Source: Gammaproteobacteria bacterium (GTDB lineage Bacteria; Pseudomonadota; Gammaproteobacteria; SZUA-229). From it: 5,830 nt of DNA. Where the stretch lies: contig JAASSE010000085.1 in the NCBI GenBank assembly GCA_021768055.1, positions 1 through 5,830 of the forward strand, written 5' to 3'. Under the pieces are notes generated by a model. The model was not told where the DNA came from and ran no database searches. It saw only the letters and a program-made list of their open reading frames with translations. This document shows, in pieces, positions 1-5,830 of the stretch (positions are counted from its first letter, which is position 1; the number at the start of each line of letters is the position of its first letter). The position numbers and the translations under genes are program-made.

Positions 1-835
1 AGCTGCTGTGATACAGCGATGCCAGCCTTTGCACGGGCTGTTCCAGGATACCCAGTGAAACCGTTATCAACAGCCAGGCCAGCAGACCACCGCTGAGTCC
101 ATACCACAAACCGGTATATAAAAACGGGCGGCGAATAAAGGCATTGGAGGCGCCGATCAGCTTGGACACTTCAATGGCTTCACGGCGATTCTGTATGTCC
201 AGCCGGATGGTGTTGCCGATGATCAGCAATACTGCCAGCGCCAGCAGGCTGCCAATAATCCAGACACCGCGCTGGGCCAGTTCCAGCAGGCTATAGAGAC
301 GCTTGACCCACTGCATATCCAGTTGTGCCAGCTCGACCAGTTTCTCGGCTTGCAGCTGTTTAACCAGGTGCTTGACCTTGTCCGGTTTGCTGTGCTCGAC
401 CACCGGCTGCACCGTTATCACATGCGGCAGCGGGTTGTGGTCGAGGAACTTGATCGCATCACCAAAGCCGGAAACTTTCTTAAACTGTATCAGGCCCTGG
501 TCGCGATCAATGATGGTCACCTTCTCGATATCAGCTTTTTTGCGCAGTTTCGCTGCGAGCTGTTTTGCCTGTTTCAGGCTGGTTTTGTGCTTCAGGAACA
601 GGGAAATCTGGGTTGAACCGTCCCAGCCGGCACTGAGTTGGCCGGCATTTTCCAGCCCGATGTACAGGCTGGCCGGCAGAGCCAGTGCGATCGCGATCAC
701 TGCGCTGGTCATCAAGGTCGATACTGGCTGGCGGCTCAGATACCCCAGGCTAGCGATGAACATCTGCAAGTGGTGCATCAGATAGGAAACCAGCAGGGAA
801 TTTCTATCCGGCCCTTTCCTCGATTTCTGTTGCAT
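1..835 (-). CDS. ftsX: Cell division protein FtsX, ABC-type membrane subunit (3' end missing)
   Basis: FtsX is the inner-membrane partner of the ATPase FtsE. In gammaproteobacteria the FtsEX complex sits at the division septum and, through the FtsX periplasmic domain and the activator EnvC, switches on the amidases that split septal peptidoglycan. The 278 visible residues show a short basic cytoplasmic N-terminus (1-37), a first membrane segment (about 38-61), a periplasmic domain (about 62-187), a second membrane segment (about 190-210), and the family's cytoplasmic stretch with R-R-E-A-I-E-V (217-223), K-L-I-G-A (225-229) and F-I-R-R-P-F (233-238). A third membrane segment (about 240-264) and the start of the last periplasmic loop follow. 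E. coli FtsX has about 350 residues, so the final membrane helix lies beyond the left edge. The ATG overlaps the ftsE stop by one base (TGATG), so translation is probably coupled. The periplasmic domain contains no cysteine. Identity is firm. Confidence 0.95.
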   Translation of the reverse strand, partial: MQQKSRKGPDRNSLLVSYLMHHLQMFIASLGYLSRQPVSTLMTSAVIAIALALPASLYIGLENAGQLSAGWDGSTQISLFLKHKTSLKQAKQLAAKLRKKADIEKVTIIDRDQGLIQFKKVSGFGDAIKFLDHNPLPHVITVQPVVEHSKPDKVKHLVKQLQAEKLVELAQLDMQWVKRLYSLLELAQRGVWIIGSLLALAVLLIIGNTIRLDIQNRREAIEVSKLIGASNAFIRRPFLYTGLWYGLSGGLLAWLLITVSLGILEQPVQRLASLYHSS

Positions 836-1527
836 CAGGCGACTGCCCCGACCGACGCTTCAGGTTCAACTTCGTTACGCTCGATCCGACCCTGGTTCAG
901 GCTGATCGCGGGGTAGCCCATTTGCTGGATCAGGTCGAGGTCATGACTGGCGATCATCACAGTGGTACCTACCTGGTTGAAGCGAGCGAACAGTTCCATG
1001 ATTTCACGCGACAGTTCCGGATCGAGGTTGCCGGTCGGTTCATCGGCCAGCAGCAGCGCTGGTTTGTGCACGATGGCACGAGCGATGCCTACGCGCTGTT
1101 GCTCTCCGCCCGAGAGCGTGATCGGCGCTGCTTTTTCCTTGCCCAGCAGGCCGACCTGGTCGAGGGCGGCACGTACGCGCTTGCCGATTGCACGGTGGCG
1201 GTAGCCCTGTATCACCAGTGGCATCGCCACGTTGTCGAAAACCGGGCGGTCGTTGAGCAGGTGATGGTTCTGGAAAATGATGCCGATATTGCGACGAATT
1301 TGCGGAATGCGGCTGTTGCGGATGTTGTTCAGGTTAACGCCGTCGAGAATGATCTGGCCGCGGTTGGGGCGTTCGATCATCGCAATCAGTTTCAGCAAGG
1401 TGCTTTTACCTGCACCCGAATGCCCGGTCAGGTAGGCCAGTTTGCCCCTGGGTAAATGAAAACTGATGCCGCTCAGTGCTTCAAAGCCGCCGGGGTATCG
1501 TTTGCTGATGTTGTCGAACCGGATCAT
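835..1527 (-). CDS. ftsE: Cell division ATP-binding protein FtsE
   Basis: FtsE is the cytoplasmic nucleotide-binding subunit of the FtsEX complex. Its ATP cycle drives conformational change in FtsX that controls periplasmic cell wall hydrolases and aids divisome assembly. The 230 residues carry every ABC ATPase element: Walker [10 protein letters not shown] (35-43), Q-loop Gln86, signature L-S-G-G-E-Q-Q-R (138-145), Walker B A-L-L-L-A-D-E (157-163), D-loop N-L-D (167-169) and switch His195. The opening M-I-R-F and the GHSGAGKST form of Walker A are typical of FtsE, as opposed to LolD or MacB. Length matches the family (about 220 residues). The last 14 or so residues ([13 protein letters not shown]) form a short tail beyond the ABC fold. 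The gene follows ftsY by 26 bases with no good Shine-Dalgarno sequence, only a purine-rich GAAAAACGACGA before the ATG. It overlaps ftsX by one base, so all three genes are probably one operon. Confidence 0.97.
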   Translation of the reverse strand: MIRFDNISKRYPGGFEALSGISFHLPRGKLAYLTGHSGAGKSTLLKLIAMIERPNRGQIILDGVNLNNIRNSRIPQIRRNIGIIFQNHHLLNDRPVFDNVAMPLVIQGYRHRAIGKRVRAALDQVGLLGKEKAAPITLSGGEQQRVGIARAIVHKPALLLADEPTGNLDPELSREIMELFARFNQVGTTVMIASHDLDLIQQMGYPAISLNQGRIERNEVEPEASVGAVA

Positions 1528-1553
1528 TCGTCGTTTTTCAATGTATTTATTCG

Positions 1554-2534
1554 CTAATCACTCAACAGTGCTTCTACAAACTCGTTGGCATGAAATGGTC
1601 GCAAGTCATCAATGCCCTCGCCGACACCGATGAAGCGGATGGGCAGCCCCAGCTTGCGGGCAATCGCGAACACGATGCCGCCCTTGGCAGTGCCATCGAG
1701 CTTGGTGATGGCAATACCGGTAAGACCAATCGCCTGGTGAAACTGTTGCGCCTGTTGCAACGCATTCTGACCAAAACCGGCATCCAGGATCAACAGCGTC
1801 TCGTGCGGTGCCGTGGGATCCAGTTTACCCAGGACCCGCTTGATCTTGGCAAGCTCATCCATCAGGTTAGTCTGTGTATGCAGGCGGCCAGCAGTATCGG
1901 CTATGACGACATCAATACTCCTGGCCTGCGCGGATTGCACGGTATCGTAAATTACCGAAGCAGCATCGGCACCCGCGGCCTGGGCTATGACGGGGACCTC
2001 GTTGCGTGCCCCCCATTCCTTCAGTTGCTCGACTGCAGCGGCACGGAAGGTGTCTCCGGCGGCAAGCATCACCGACAGTCCCTGCTGCTGAAACTGGTGC
2101 GTGAGCTTGCCAATACTGGTGGTTTTGCCGGCACCGTTGATACCGACCACGAGGATGACATAGGGCTTGGAGGCCAGATCGATCTGCAGGGTTTGTTCGC
2201 AGGGGCTGAGTATTTCACGCATGCTGTCAGTCAGCGCCAGTTGCAGCGCGTCGACATCGGCAAGCGCCTTGCGTGACAGCCGTGATTGCAGGTCTTCAAT
2301 GATTTCCGTTGTTGCCTCTACCCCTACATCAGCACTGAGCAAACTGGTTTCGAGGTCATCCAGGGTGTCACGATCGATCTCTTTCTTGCCGAGAAAGAAA
2401 TCAGTCATGCTGTCACCAAGACCGCGGCGTGTCTTGGCAAGGCGGCTGGCCAGGCTGTCTGCTACGGAATCTGTGGGCTGATCTGTTGTCGAACCGGGTT
2501 CAACAGGTTTTTTGCGTTTACCAAAGCCAAACAT
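1554..2534 (-). CDS. ftsY: Signal recognition particle receptor FtsY
   Basis: FtsY is the SRP receptor GTPase. It docks ribosome-nascent chain-SRP complexes at the inner membrane and, by reciprocal GTP hydrolysis with Ffh, hands the chain to SecYEG. Numbered from the ATG (326 residues), the helix L-A-S-R-L-A-K-T-R-R-G-L-G (28-40) matches the membrane-targeting helix of E. coli FtsY. Next come the N domain (to about 120) and the G domain with G1 G-I-N-G-A-G-K-T-T (131-139), D-T-F-R-A-A-A (161-167), D-T-A-G-R (213-217), T-K-L-D (277-280) and G-V-G-E (303-306). E. coli FtsY has 497 residues; here the acidic A domain is reduced to about 25 polar residues. I chose the ATG at 2534 because M-F-G-F-G-K-R-K-K is a common FtsY opening. 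An in-frame TTG at 2546 would add four residues, and neither site has a convincing Shine-Dalgarno sequence. The D-A-G-F-G-Q-N motif (251-257) has Phe254 where Thr is usual. Confidence 0.96.
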   Translation of the reverse strand: MFGFGKRKKPVEPGSTTDQPTDSVADSLASRLAKTRRGLGDSMTDFFLGKKEIDRDTLDDLETSLLSADVGVEATTEIIEDLQSRLSRKALADVDALQLALTDSMREILSPCEQTLQIDLASKPYVILVVGINGAGKTTSIGKLTHQFQQQGLSVMLAAGDTFRAAAVEQLKEWGARNEVPVIAQAAGADAASVIYDTVQSAQARSIDVVIADTAGRLHTQTNLMDELAKIKRVLGKLDPTAPHETLLILDAGFGQNALQQAQQFHQAIGLTGIAITKLDGTAKGGIVFAIARKLGLPIRFIGVGEGIDDLRPFHANEFVEALLSD

Positions 2535-2554
2535 AGGTAAGAACAAGATAGATA

Positions 2555-2583
2555 TAGAGTAAATGTGGCAGATATCCTATCAT
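2555..2583 (+). promoter_or_regulatory. Candidate sigma-70 promoter for the M16 peptidase-rsmD operon
   Basis: On the plus strand, TAGAGT (2555-2560, three of six to the -35 consensus) and TATCAT (2578-2583, five of six to the -10 consensus) are 17 bases apart. The predicted start near 2590 gives a leader of about 29 bases before the ATG at 2619. The -35 is poor, so the promoter would be weak or activator-dependent, or the real one may be elsewhere. The -10 overlaps the -10 proposed for the opposite strand. Confidence 0.25.
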
Positions 2584-2601
2584 CGCACTCACTCAAGTAA
2601 A
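2574..2601 (-). promoter_or_regulatory. Candidate sigma-70 promoter for ftsY-ftsE-ftsX
   Basis: On the minus strand, TTTACT (2601-2596, four of six to the -35 consensus) and TAGGAT (2579-2574, four of six to the -10 consensus) are 16 bases apart. A TG dinucleotide sits one base upstream of the -10, as in extended -10 promoters. Transcription would start near 2567, leaving a leader of about 33 bases before the ftsY ATG at 2534. This is a pattern match by eye in the only non-coding space that can hold the promoter. The exact boxes are uncertain. Confidence 0.35.
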
Positions 2602-2603
2602 GG

Positions 2604-2614
2604 AACCTCAGGTT
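2604..2614. repeat. Short perfect dyad AACCT-C-AGGTT over the ribosome binding site
   Basis: Two five-base arms are perfect reverse complements around a single central C. The right arm includes the AGG (2610-2612) that is the best Shine-Dalgarno match for the ATG at 2619. A one-base loop cannot form a stable hairpin, so if functional this would be a protein-binding dyad. A dyad this short can also arise by chance. Confidence 0.2.
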
Positions 2615-2618
2615 AATT

Positions 2619-4019
2619 ATGCGGATTTATATTTCCCTGATCGCATTGACGACGATTGTGATCGGGTTGGCGTTGTTTGTTTTTGTAGGCCAGGAAGTAA
2701 CTGAGCCGACACAAGAGGGTGTTCAGACCACCACTCTTGGGAATGGTATGAAGGTGATCGTGAAGGAGAACAGTCGTGCTCCCGTGGTTGTTACACAAGT
2801 GTGGTACAAGGTTGGTGGCAGTTACGAGCATGAAGGCCTGACTGGTGTTTCACATGTGCTTGAACACATGATGTTCAAGGGTACAGATGAGATACCAGCT
2901 GGCGAGTTTTCTGAAATCATCGCCGCCAAAGGCGGCCGTGAAAATGCATTTACCAGCAAGGATTACACCGCGTATTTTCAGCGTATCTCCACGGACCACC
3001 TTGAGCTGTGCCTGAGCCTGGAAGCAGACCGGATGCGGAATTTACTGCTCAACGAAGACGAGTTCGTCAAGGAAATCGAGGTGGTAAAGGAAGAAAGACG
3101 TTTACGCACTGATGACGATCCAACTGCATTAACGTATGAGCGGTTTAATGCGGTTGCATTTACGAATAATCCCTATCGCCAGCCCATCATCGGCTGGATG
3201 GAAGACCTGGAAAACATGGATGTTGAAGATATGCGCAACTGGTACCGGACATGGTACGCGCCCAACAATGCCACCCTGGTCGTGGTTGGTGATGTCAAGG
3301 CAAAAGATGTGTTCGCACTGGCGAAAAAGCACTTTGGCCCGTTAAAACCGTCGGATATTCCCCAACTCAAACCGCGCCGGGAAGTACAGCAATATGGCAC
3401 CCAGCGCGTGCAGATAAAAGTGCCGGCCAAGGTTCCGTTCCTGGTGATGGGATTCAAGGTGCCTGTGCTGAAAACCGCGGAAGATGCTGCAGACACGTAT
3501 GCACTCGAGTTGCTGGCCGGCTTGCTCGATGGCGGCAACAGCTCGCGTTTCTCGAAGAACCTGGTGCGTGGCAGCCAGGTGGCCGCCAGTGCCGGTGTAA
3601 GTTACAGCCTGTATTCCTTGCATGACAATCTGTTCACGCTATCAGCGATCCCCGCTGATGGTGTCAGCAGCGAGGAAATGGAGCAGGCCTTGCTGGCTGA
3701 AATCACGGCGCTGCTGGAGCAGGCACCGACAGAGCAGGAGATGTCGCGGGTAAAAGCACAGGTGGTGGCTTCGTCCGTATATGAACAGGATTCAAATTTT
3801 TATCAGGCCATGAAAATCGGTATTCTCGAAACGGTAGGGCTTGGCTGGCGTACAGCTGATGATTACGTTGAGCGGATCAACGCCGTGACAGCTGAACAGG
3901 TGCAGCAGGTTGTGAAAAAATATTTAATAAAGGAGTATCTCACGGTCGCCGAATTGGTTCCGCAACCAACCGAAACTAGTATGTCGGTCAGTGCAGAGGG
4001 GATGAGTCATGCGCACTAG
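2619..4019 (+). CDS. Exported M16B family zinc metallopeptidase, catalytic subunit
   Basis: The 466-residue protein belongs to the pitrilysin/insulinase family (M16), whose members cleave peptides or unfolded proteins inside a clamshell chamber. A hydrophobic N-terminus (3-24) without a clear signal peptidase site or lipobox suggests a signal peptide or membrane anchor, with the enzyme facing the periplasm. The N-terminal domain (about 36-185) has the inverted zinc motif H79-V-L-E82-H83, followed by E152 and E159 at the distance where M16 enzymes carry the third zinc ligand. Glu82 would be the general base. The C-terminal domain (about 190-440) keeps Arg317 of the family's R/Y pair, but the Tyr position is Ser324. 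It starts 84 bases from the divergent ftsY, with AGG six bases before the ATG, and overlaps the next gene by 11 bases. It resembles the M16 gene beside ftsY in Pseudomonas. The natural substrate is unknown. Confidence 0.92.
   Translation: MRIYISLIALTTIVIGLALFVFVGQEVTEPTQEGVQTTTLGNGMKVIVKENSRAPVVVTQVWYKVGGSYEHEGLTGVSHVLEHMMFKGTDEIPAGEFSEIIAAKGGRENAFTSKDYTAYFQRISTDHLELCLSLEADRMRNLLLNEDEFVKEIEVVKEERRLRTDDDPTALTYERFNAVAFTNNPYRQPIIGWMEDLENMDVEDMRNWYRTWYAPNNATLVVVGDVKAKDVFALAKKHFGPLKPSDIPQLKPRREVQQYGTQRVQIKVPAKVPFLVMGFKVPVLKTAEDAADTYALELLAGLLDGGNSSRFSKNLVRGSQVAASAGVSYSLYSLHDNLFTLSAIPADGVSSEEMEQALLAEITALLEQAPTEQEMSRVKAQVVASSVYEQDSNFYQAMKIGILETVGLGWRTADDYVERINAVTAEQVQQVVKKYLIKEYLTVAELVPQPTETSMSVSAEGMSHAH
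3996..4001 (+). promoter_or_regulatory. Ribosome binding site GAGGGG for the second M16 gene
   Basis: This strong Shine-Dalgarno sequence lies inside the last codons of the upstream gene, seven bases before the ATG at 4009. It fixes the start of the second peptidase subunit and indicates near-equal, coupled synthesis of the two proteins. Confidence 0.8.
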
Positions 4020-5361
4020 TTTAGTACCGGTTATTTTGTTGCTAATGAGCCTGTTCGCAGGCAATGCTGTGGCATTACCTGACATCCAGGCATGGACAGC
4101 AGAGAAAGGTGCCAGGGTTTATTTTGTACAGAACATGATGTTGCCAATGGTTGATGTGCGCATCGTGTTCGACGCGGCCGGTGCCCGTGATGGTGACAAA
4201 CCCGGGCTTGCCGTATTGACCAACGGCCTGCTGGCAGAAGGCGCTGCAGGAAAAGATGCGCAACAGCTGGCGGAGAGTTTTGAATCGGTCGGGGCACAAC
4301 TGGATAACGATTCGTTGCGTGATATGGCCTACATAGGTGTGCGCACGCTGACCGAAGAGCAGTATATGCGGGCAGCGATCAATACACTTACAGATGTGTT
4401 GACTCGCCCGGATTTTCCCGAAGATGCATTTAATCGTGAACTTGCGCGCATGAAGGTGGCACTGAAAGCGAGCAAACAGTCACCTTCAGACATCGCAAGC
4501 AAGGCTTTTTACAAGGCGATATACGGCGACCACCCCTACGCCTCTCCGACCGATGGCACTGAAGAAAGCCTTGAACTGATAACGCTGGATGATATCAAGG
4601 CTTTTTATAACAGGTACTATGTTGCCAACAATGCAGTGATTGGGATCGTGGGAGCTGTTGACCGCAGCAAGGCAGAGGAAATAGCAAACACGCTGGTGGC
4701 GAACTTGCCGTCTGGGGAGAGGGCAGATCCATTGCCTGCGGTGCAGGAAGTTATCAGCCCGAACACGGTAAGAATCGATTTCCCATCACGACAAAGCCAT
4801 ATCTATGTCGGTCAGCCCGGAATGAAGCGCGATGATAAAGATTACTTCAAGTTGTATGTTGCCAATCATCCATTCGGGGGTAGCGGTTTTGCATCGCGCC
4901 TGGTGCAGGTAGTGCGCGAAGACCGCGGCCTGGCCTACAGTGTGCACAGTTATTTTTCACCGATGCGTGAGTTGGGCCCGTTCACCATGGGGCTGCAAAC
5001 CAAGGCCGAGCAAACCGATGAGGCCCTCTCCCTTATTCGTACGGAACTTAACAACTACATCAAGGAAGGCCCTGACAAGGATGAATTCGAGGCAAGCATT
5101 AGTAATATAACCGGTGGCTTCCCGCTGAATTTTGACAGTAACAGCAAGCTGCTGGGTTATCTCGCCTTGATCGGTTTCTATGATTTACCACTGGATTATC
5201 TCGATACCTATGTCGACAAGATACGCGATATTGATCTTGATGATGTCAGAGAGGTACTGCAAAGACGTCTGCACCCGGATTCCATGGTGACAGTCATCGT
5301 TGGTAATGGCAACGGTGTCAATCAGAATGACAACCAGGTCAGCACCGCGGCGAATGAGTGA
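4009..5361 (+). CDS. Exported M16B family peptidase homologue lacking the zinc site, partner subunit
   Basis: The 450-residue protein has a clear Sec signal peptide: M-R start, hydrophobic core about 5-17, and A-V-A at 20-22 with cleavage expected after Ala22. It has the two-domain M16 fold but no HxxEH. The aligned segment is V69-L-T-N-G73, so it cannot bind the catalytic zinc and should be inactive alone. The C-terminal domain has the conserved G-G-S-G-F-A-S-R-L stretch and R303-E-D-R-G-L-A-Y310, the R/Y pair that binds substrate backbone in M16 enzymes. Its gene overlaps the zinc-bearing subunit by 11 bases and has its own strong ribosome binding site. In known bacterial M16B pairs such as SPH2681/SPH2682 of Sphingomonas, one subunit brings zinc and the other the R/Y pair. 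This pair has the same division of labour, which implies a periplasmic heterodimer. The C-terminal tail (about 433-450) is Asn/Gln-rich and probably disordered. Confidence 0.9.
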   Translation: MRTSLVPVILLLMSLFAGNAVALPDIQAWTAEKGARVYFVQNMMLPMVDVRIVFDAAGARDGDKPGLAVLTNGLLAEGAAGKDAQQLAESFESVGAQLDNDSLRDMAYIGVRTLTEEQYMRAAINTLTDVLTRPDFPEDAFNRELARMKVALKASKQSPSDIASKAFYKAIYGDHPYASPTDGTEESLELITLDDIKAFYNRYYVANNAVIGIVGAVDRSKAEEIANTLVANLPSGERADPLPAVQEVISPNTVRIDFPSRQSHIYVGQPGMKRDDKDYFKLYVANHPFGGSGFASRLVQVVREDRGLAYSVHSYFSPMRELGPFTMGLQTKAEQTDEALSLIRTELNNYIKEGPDKDEFEASISNITGGFPLNFDSNSKLLGYLALIGFYDLPLDYLDTYVDKIRDIDLDDVREVLQRRLHPDSMVTVIVGNGNGVNQNDNQVSTAANE

Positions 5362-5364
5362 GGG
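5359..5364 (+). promoter_or_regulatory. Ribosome binding site TGAGGG for rsmD, overlapping the upstream stop codon
   Basis: The stop codon TGA of the second M16 gene is part of TGAGGG, the only Shine-Dalgarno match before the ATG at 5368. The spacing of three bases is shorter than optimal. This suggests modest expression by ribosomes reinitiating after the upstream gene. Confidence 0.5.
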
Positions 5365-5367
5365 CTG

Positions 5368-5830
5368 ATGAATGAATCGGGGCAGGGCCAGCTACGTATT
5401 ATCGCTGGCAAGTGGCGCAGCCGAAAAATTTCCTTTCCGGACCAGGCGCAGCTAAGGCCGACACCCGACAGGGTGCGTGAAACCCTGTTTAACTGGCTGC
5501 AGGCGGATGTGCCTGGCAGTGTTTGTCTGGACCTGTTTGCCGGCAGTGGTGCACTGGGATTCGAGGCCGCTTCAAGAGGGGCTGCCAGAGTGACCATGGT
5601 CGAGCAGGATAAAAACAATTTTTCTGCACTGGAATCAAATACCCGCTTGCTCGATGCTGATAACATCGACTGCGTGCTGTCTGGTGCTGTGCTCTGGCTT
5701 GAGGGCAATATGGACAAATACGACCTGGTATTTCTTGATCCACCCTACAAGTCGGATTTGCTCGAGCGGTGCTGCATGTTGCTGGAACGGCGGCAAAGCT
5801 TGCGAGAACATGCGAAGATATATATTGAAC
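5368..5830 (+). CDS. rsmD: 16S rRNA (guanine(966)-N2)-methyltransferase RsmD (3' end missing)
   Basis: RsmD uses S-adenosylmethionine to methylate N2 of guanine 966 of 16S rRNA (E. coli numbering), near the P site, late in 30S assembly. The 154 visible residues begin with the family's N-terminal pattern L-R-I-I-A-G-K-W-R (9-17), then R-P-T-P-D-R-V-R-E-T-L-F-N-W-L (30-44). SAM-binding motif I is L-D-L-F-A-G-S-G-A-L-G (54-64), an acidic E79 ends the next strand, and the catalytic motif IV is L-D-P-P-Y (123-127). The E. coli protein has 198 residues, so about 40 are cut off by the right edge. The gene starts six bases after the second M16 stop on the same strand and is probably cotranscribed with the peptidase genes. 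In E. coli rsmD is directly divergent from ftsY; here the two M16 genes lie between, as in Pseudomonas. Confidence 0.95.
   Translation, partial: MNESGQGQLRIIAGKWRSRKISFPDQAQLRPTPDRVRETLFNWLQADVPGSVCLDLFAGSGALGFEAASRGAARVTMVEQDKNNFSALESNTRLLDADNIDCVLSGAVLWLEGNMDKYDLVFLDPPYKSDLLERCCMLLERRQSLREHAKIYIE

Noticed and set aside
303..785. Open frame of 160 codons on the plus strand opposite ftsX
   Set aside because: The translation is rich in Ser, Cys and Arg, typical of an antisense shadow, and the opposite strand encodes a clear FtsX.
922..1455. Open frame of 177 codons on the plus strand opposite ftsE
   Set aside because: It lies entirely antisense to the conserved FtsE ABC domain and has no recognisable domain.
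1528..1553. Possible terminator or separate promoter between ftsY and ftsE
   Set aside because: The 26-base gap has no inverted repeat with a T-run and no convincing -35/-10 pair, so the genes are best read as one operon.
1590..2276. Long open frame (228 codons) on the plus strand opposite ftsY
   Set aside because: It is antisense to a well-conserved FtsY reading frame, its translation shows no family motif, and it has no plausible ribosome binding site. It mirrors the codon bias of ftsY.
4009..5361. Second M16 gene as a degraded pseudogene because its zinc motif is missing
   Set aside because: The frame is intact over 450 codons, with a clear signal peptide, a strong ribosome binding site and a conserved R/Y segment. 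Loss of the zinc site is a known trait of one subunit in M16B pairs.
5322..5717. Open frame of 131 codons on the minus strand opposite rsmD
   Set aside because: The plus strand carries the full RsmD N-terminal region with its SAM and D-P-P-Y motifs. The minus-strand product shows no family features.

Overview
The window reads as an ordinary chromosomal segment of a gammaproteobacterium. The evidence is the ftsY-ftsE-ftsX cluster, FtsE and FtsX sequences close to the enterobacterial/pseudomonad type, and the same gene neighbourhood I recall from Pseudomonas (rsmD and two M16 peptidase genes on one strand, ftsY-ftsE-ftsX divergent from them). The genus cannot be named from this sequence. Coding density is very high: no non-coding stretch exceeds 100 bases, and I see no mobile element, CRISPR array, tRNA or rRNA.

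Left half, minus strand, transcribed right to left: ftsY (signal recognition particle receptor), a 26-base gap, ftsE (ATPase of the divisome ABC complex), then ftsX (its membrane partner). ftsX overlaps the ftsE stop by one base and runs off the left edge after 278 codons. FtsY delivers ribosome-SRP complexes to the inner membrane. FtsE and FtsX form the complex that couples cell division to activation of peptidoglycan hydrolases.

Centre: an 84-base divergent intergenic region (2535-2618) must hold the start signals for both directions. Weak candidate promoters for the two strands overlap here, and a short dyad lies across the ribosome binding site of the rightward operon.

Right half, plus strand: two overlapping genes for exported M16B-type peptidase subunits, then rsmD (16S rRNA guanine-N2 methyltransferase), which runs off the right edge after 154 codons. 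The first M16 subunit has an intact HxxEH zinc site but has lost the Tyr of the R/Y pair in its C-terminal half. The second has lost the zinc site completely but keeps the R/Y pair. This complementary loss suggests an obligate heterodimeric periplasmic protease with one composite active site.

No clearly novel system is visible. The split-function M16 pair is the most interesting item. Minor points are a short FtsY without the long acidic domain, an unusual residue in an otherwise conserved FtsY motif, and an ambiguous FtsY start.
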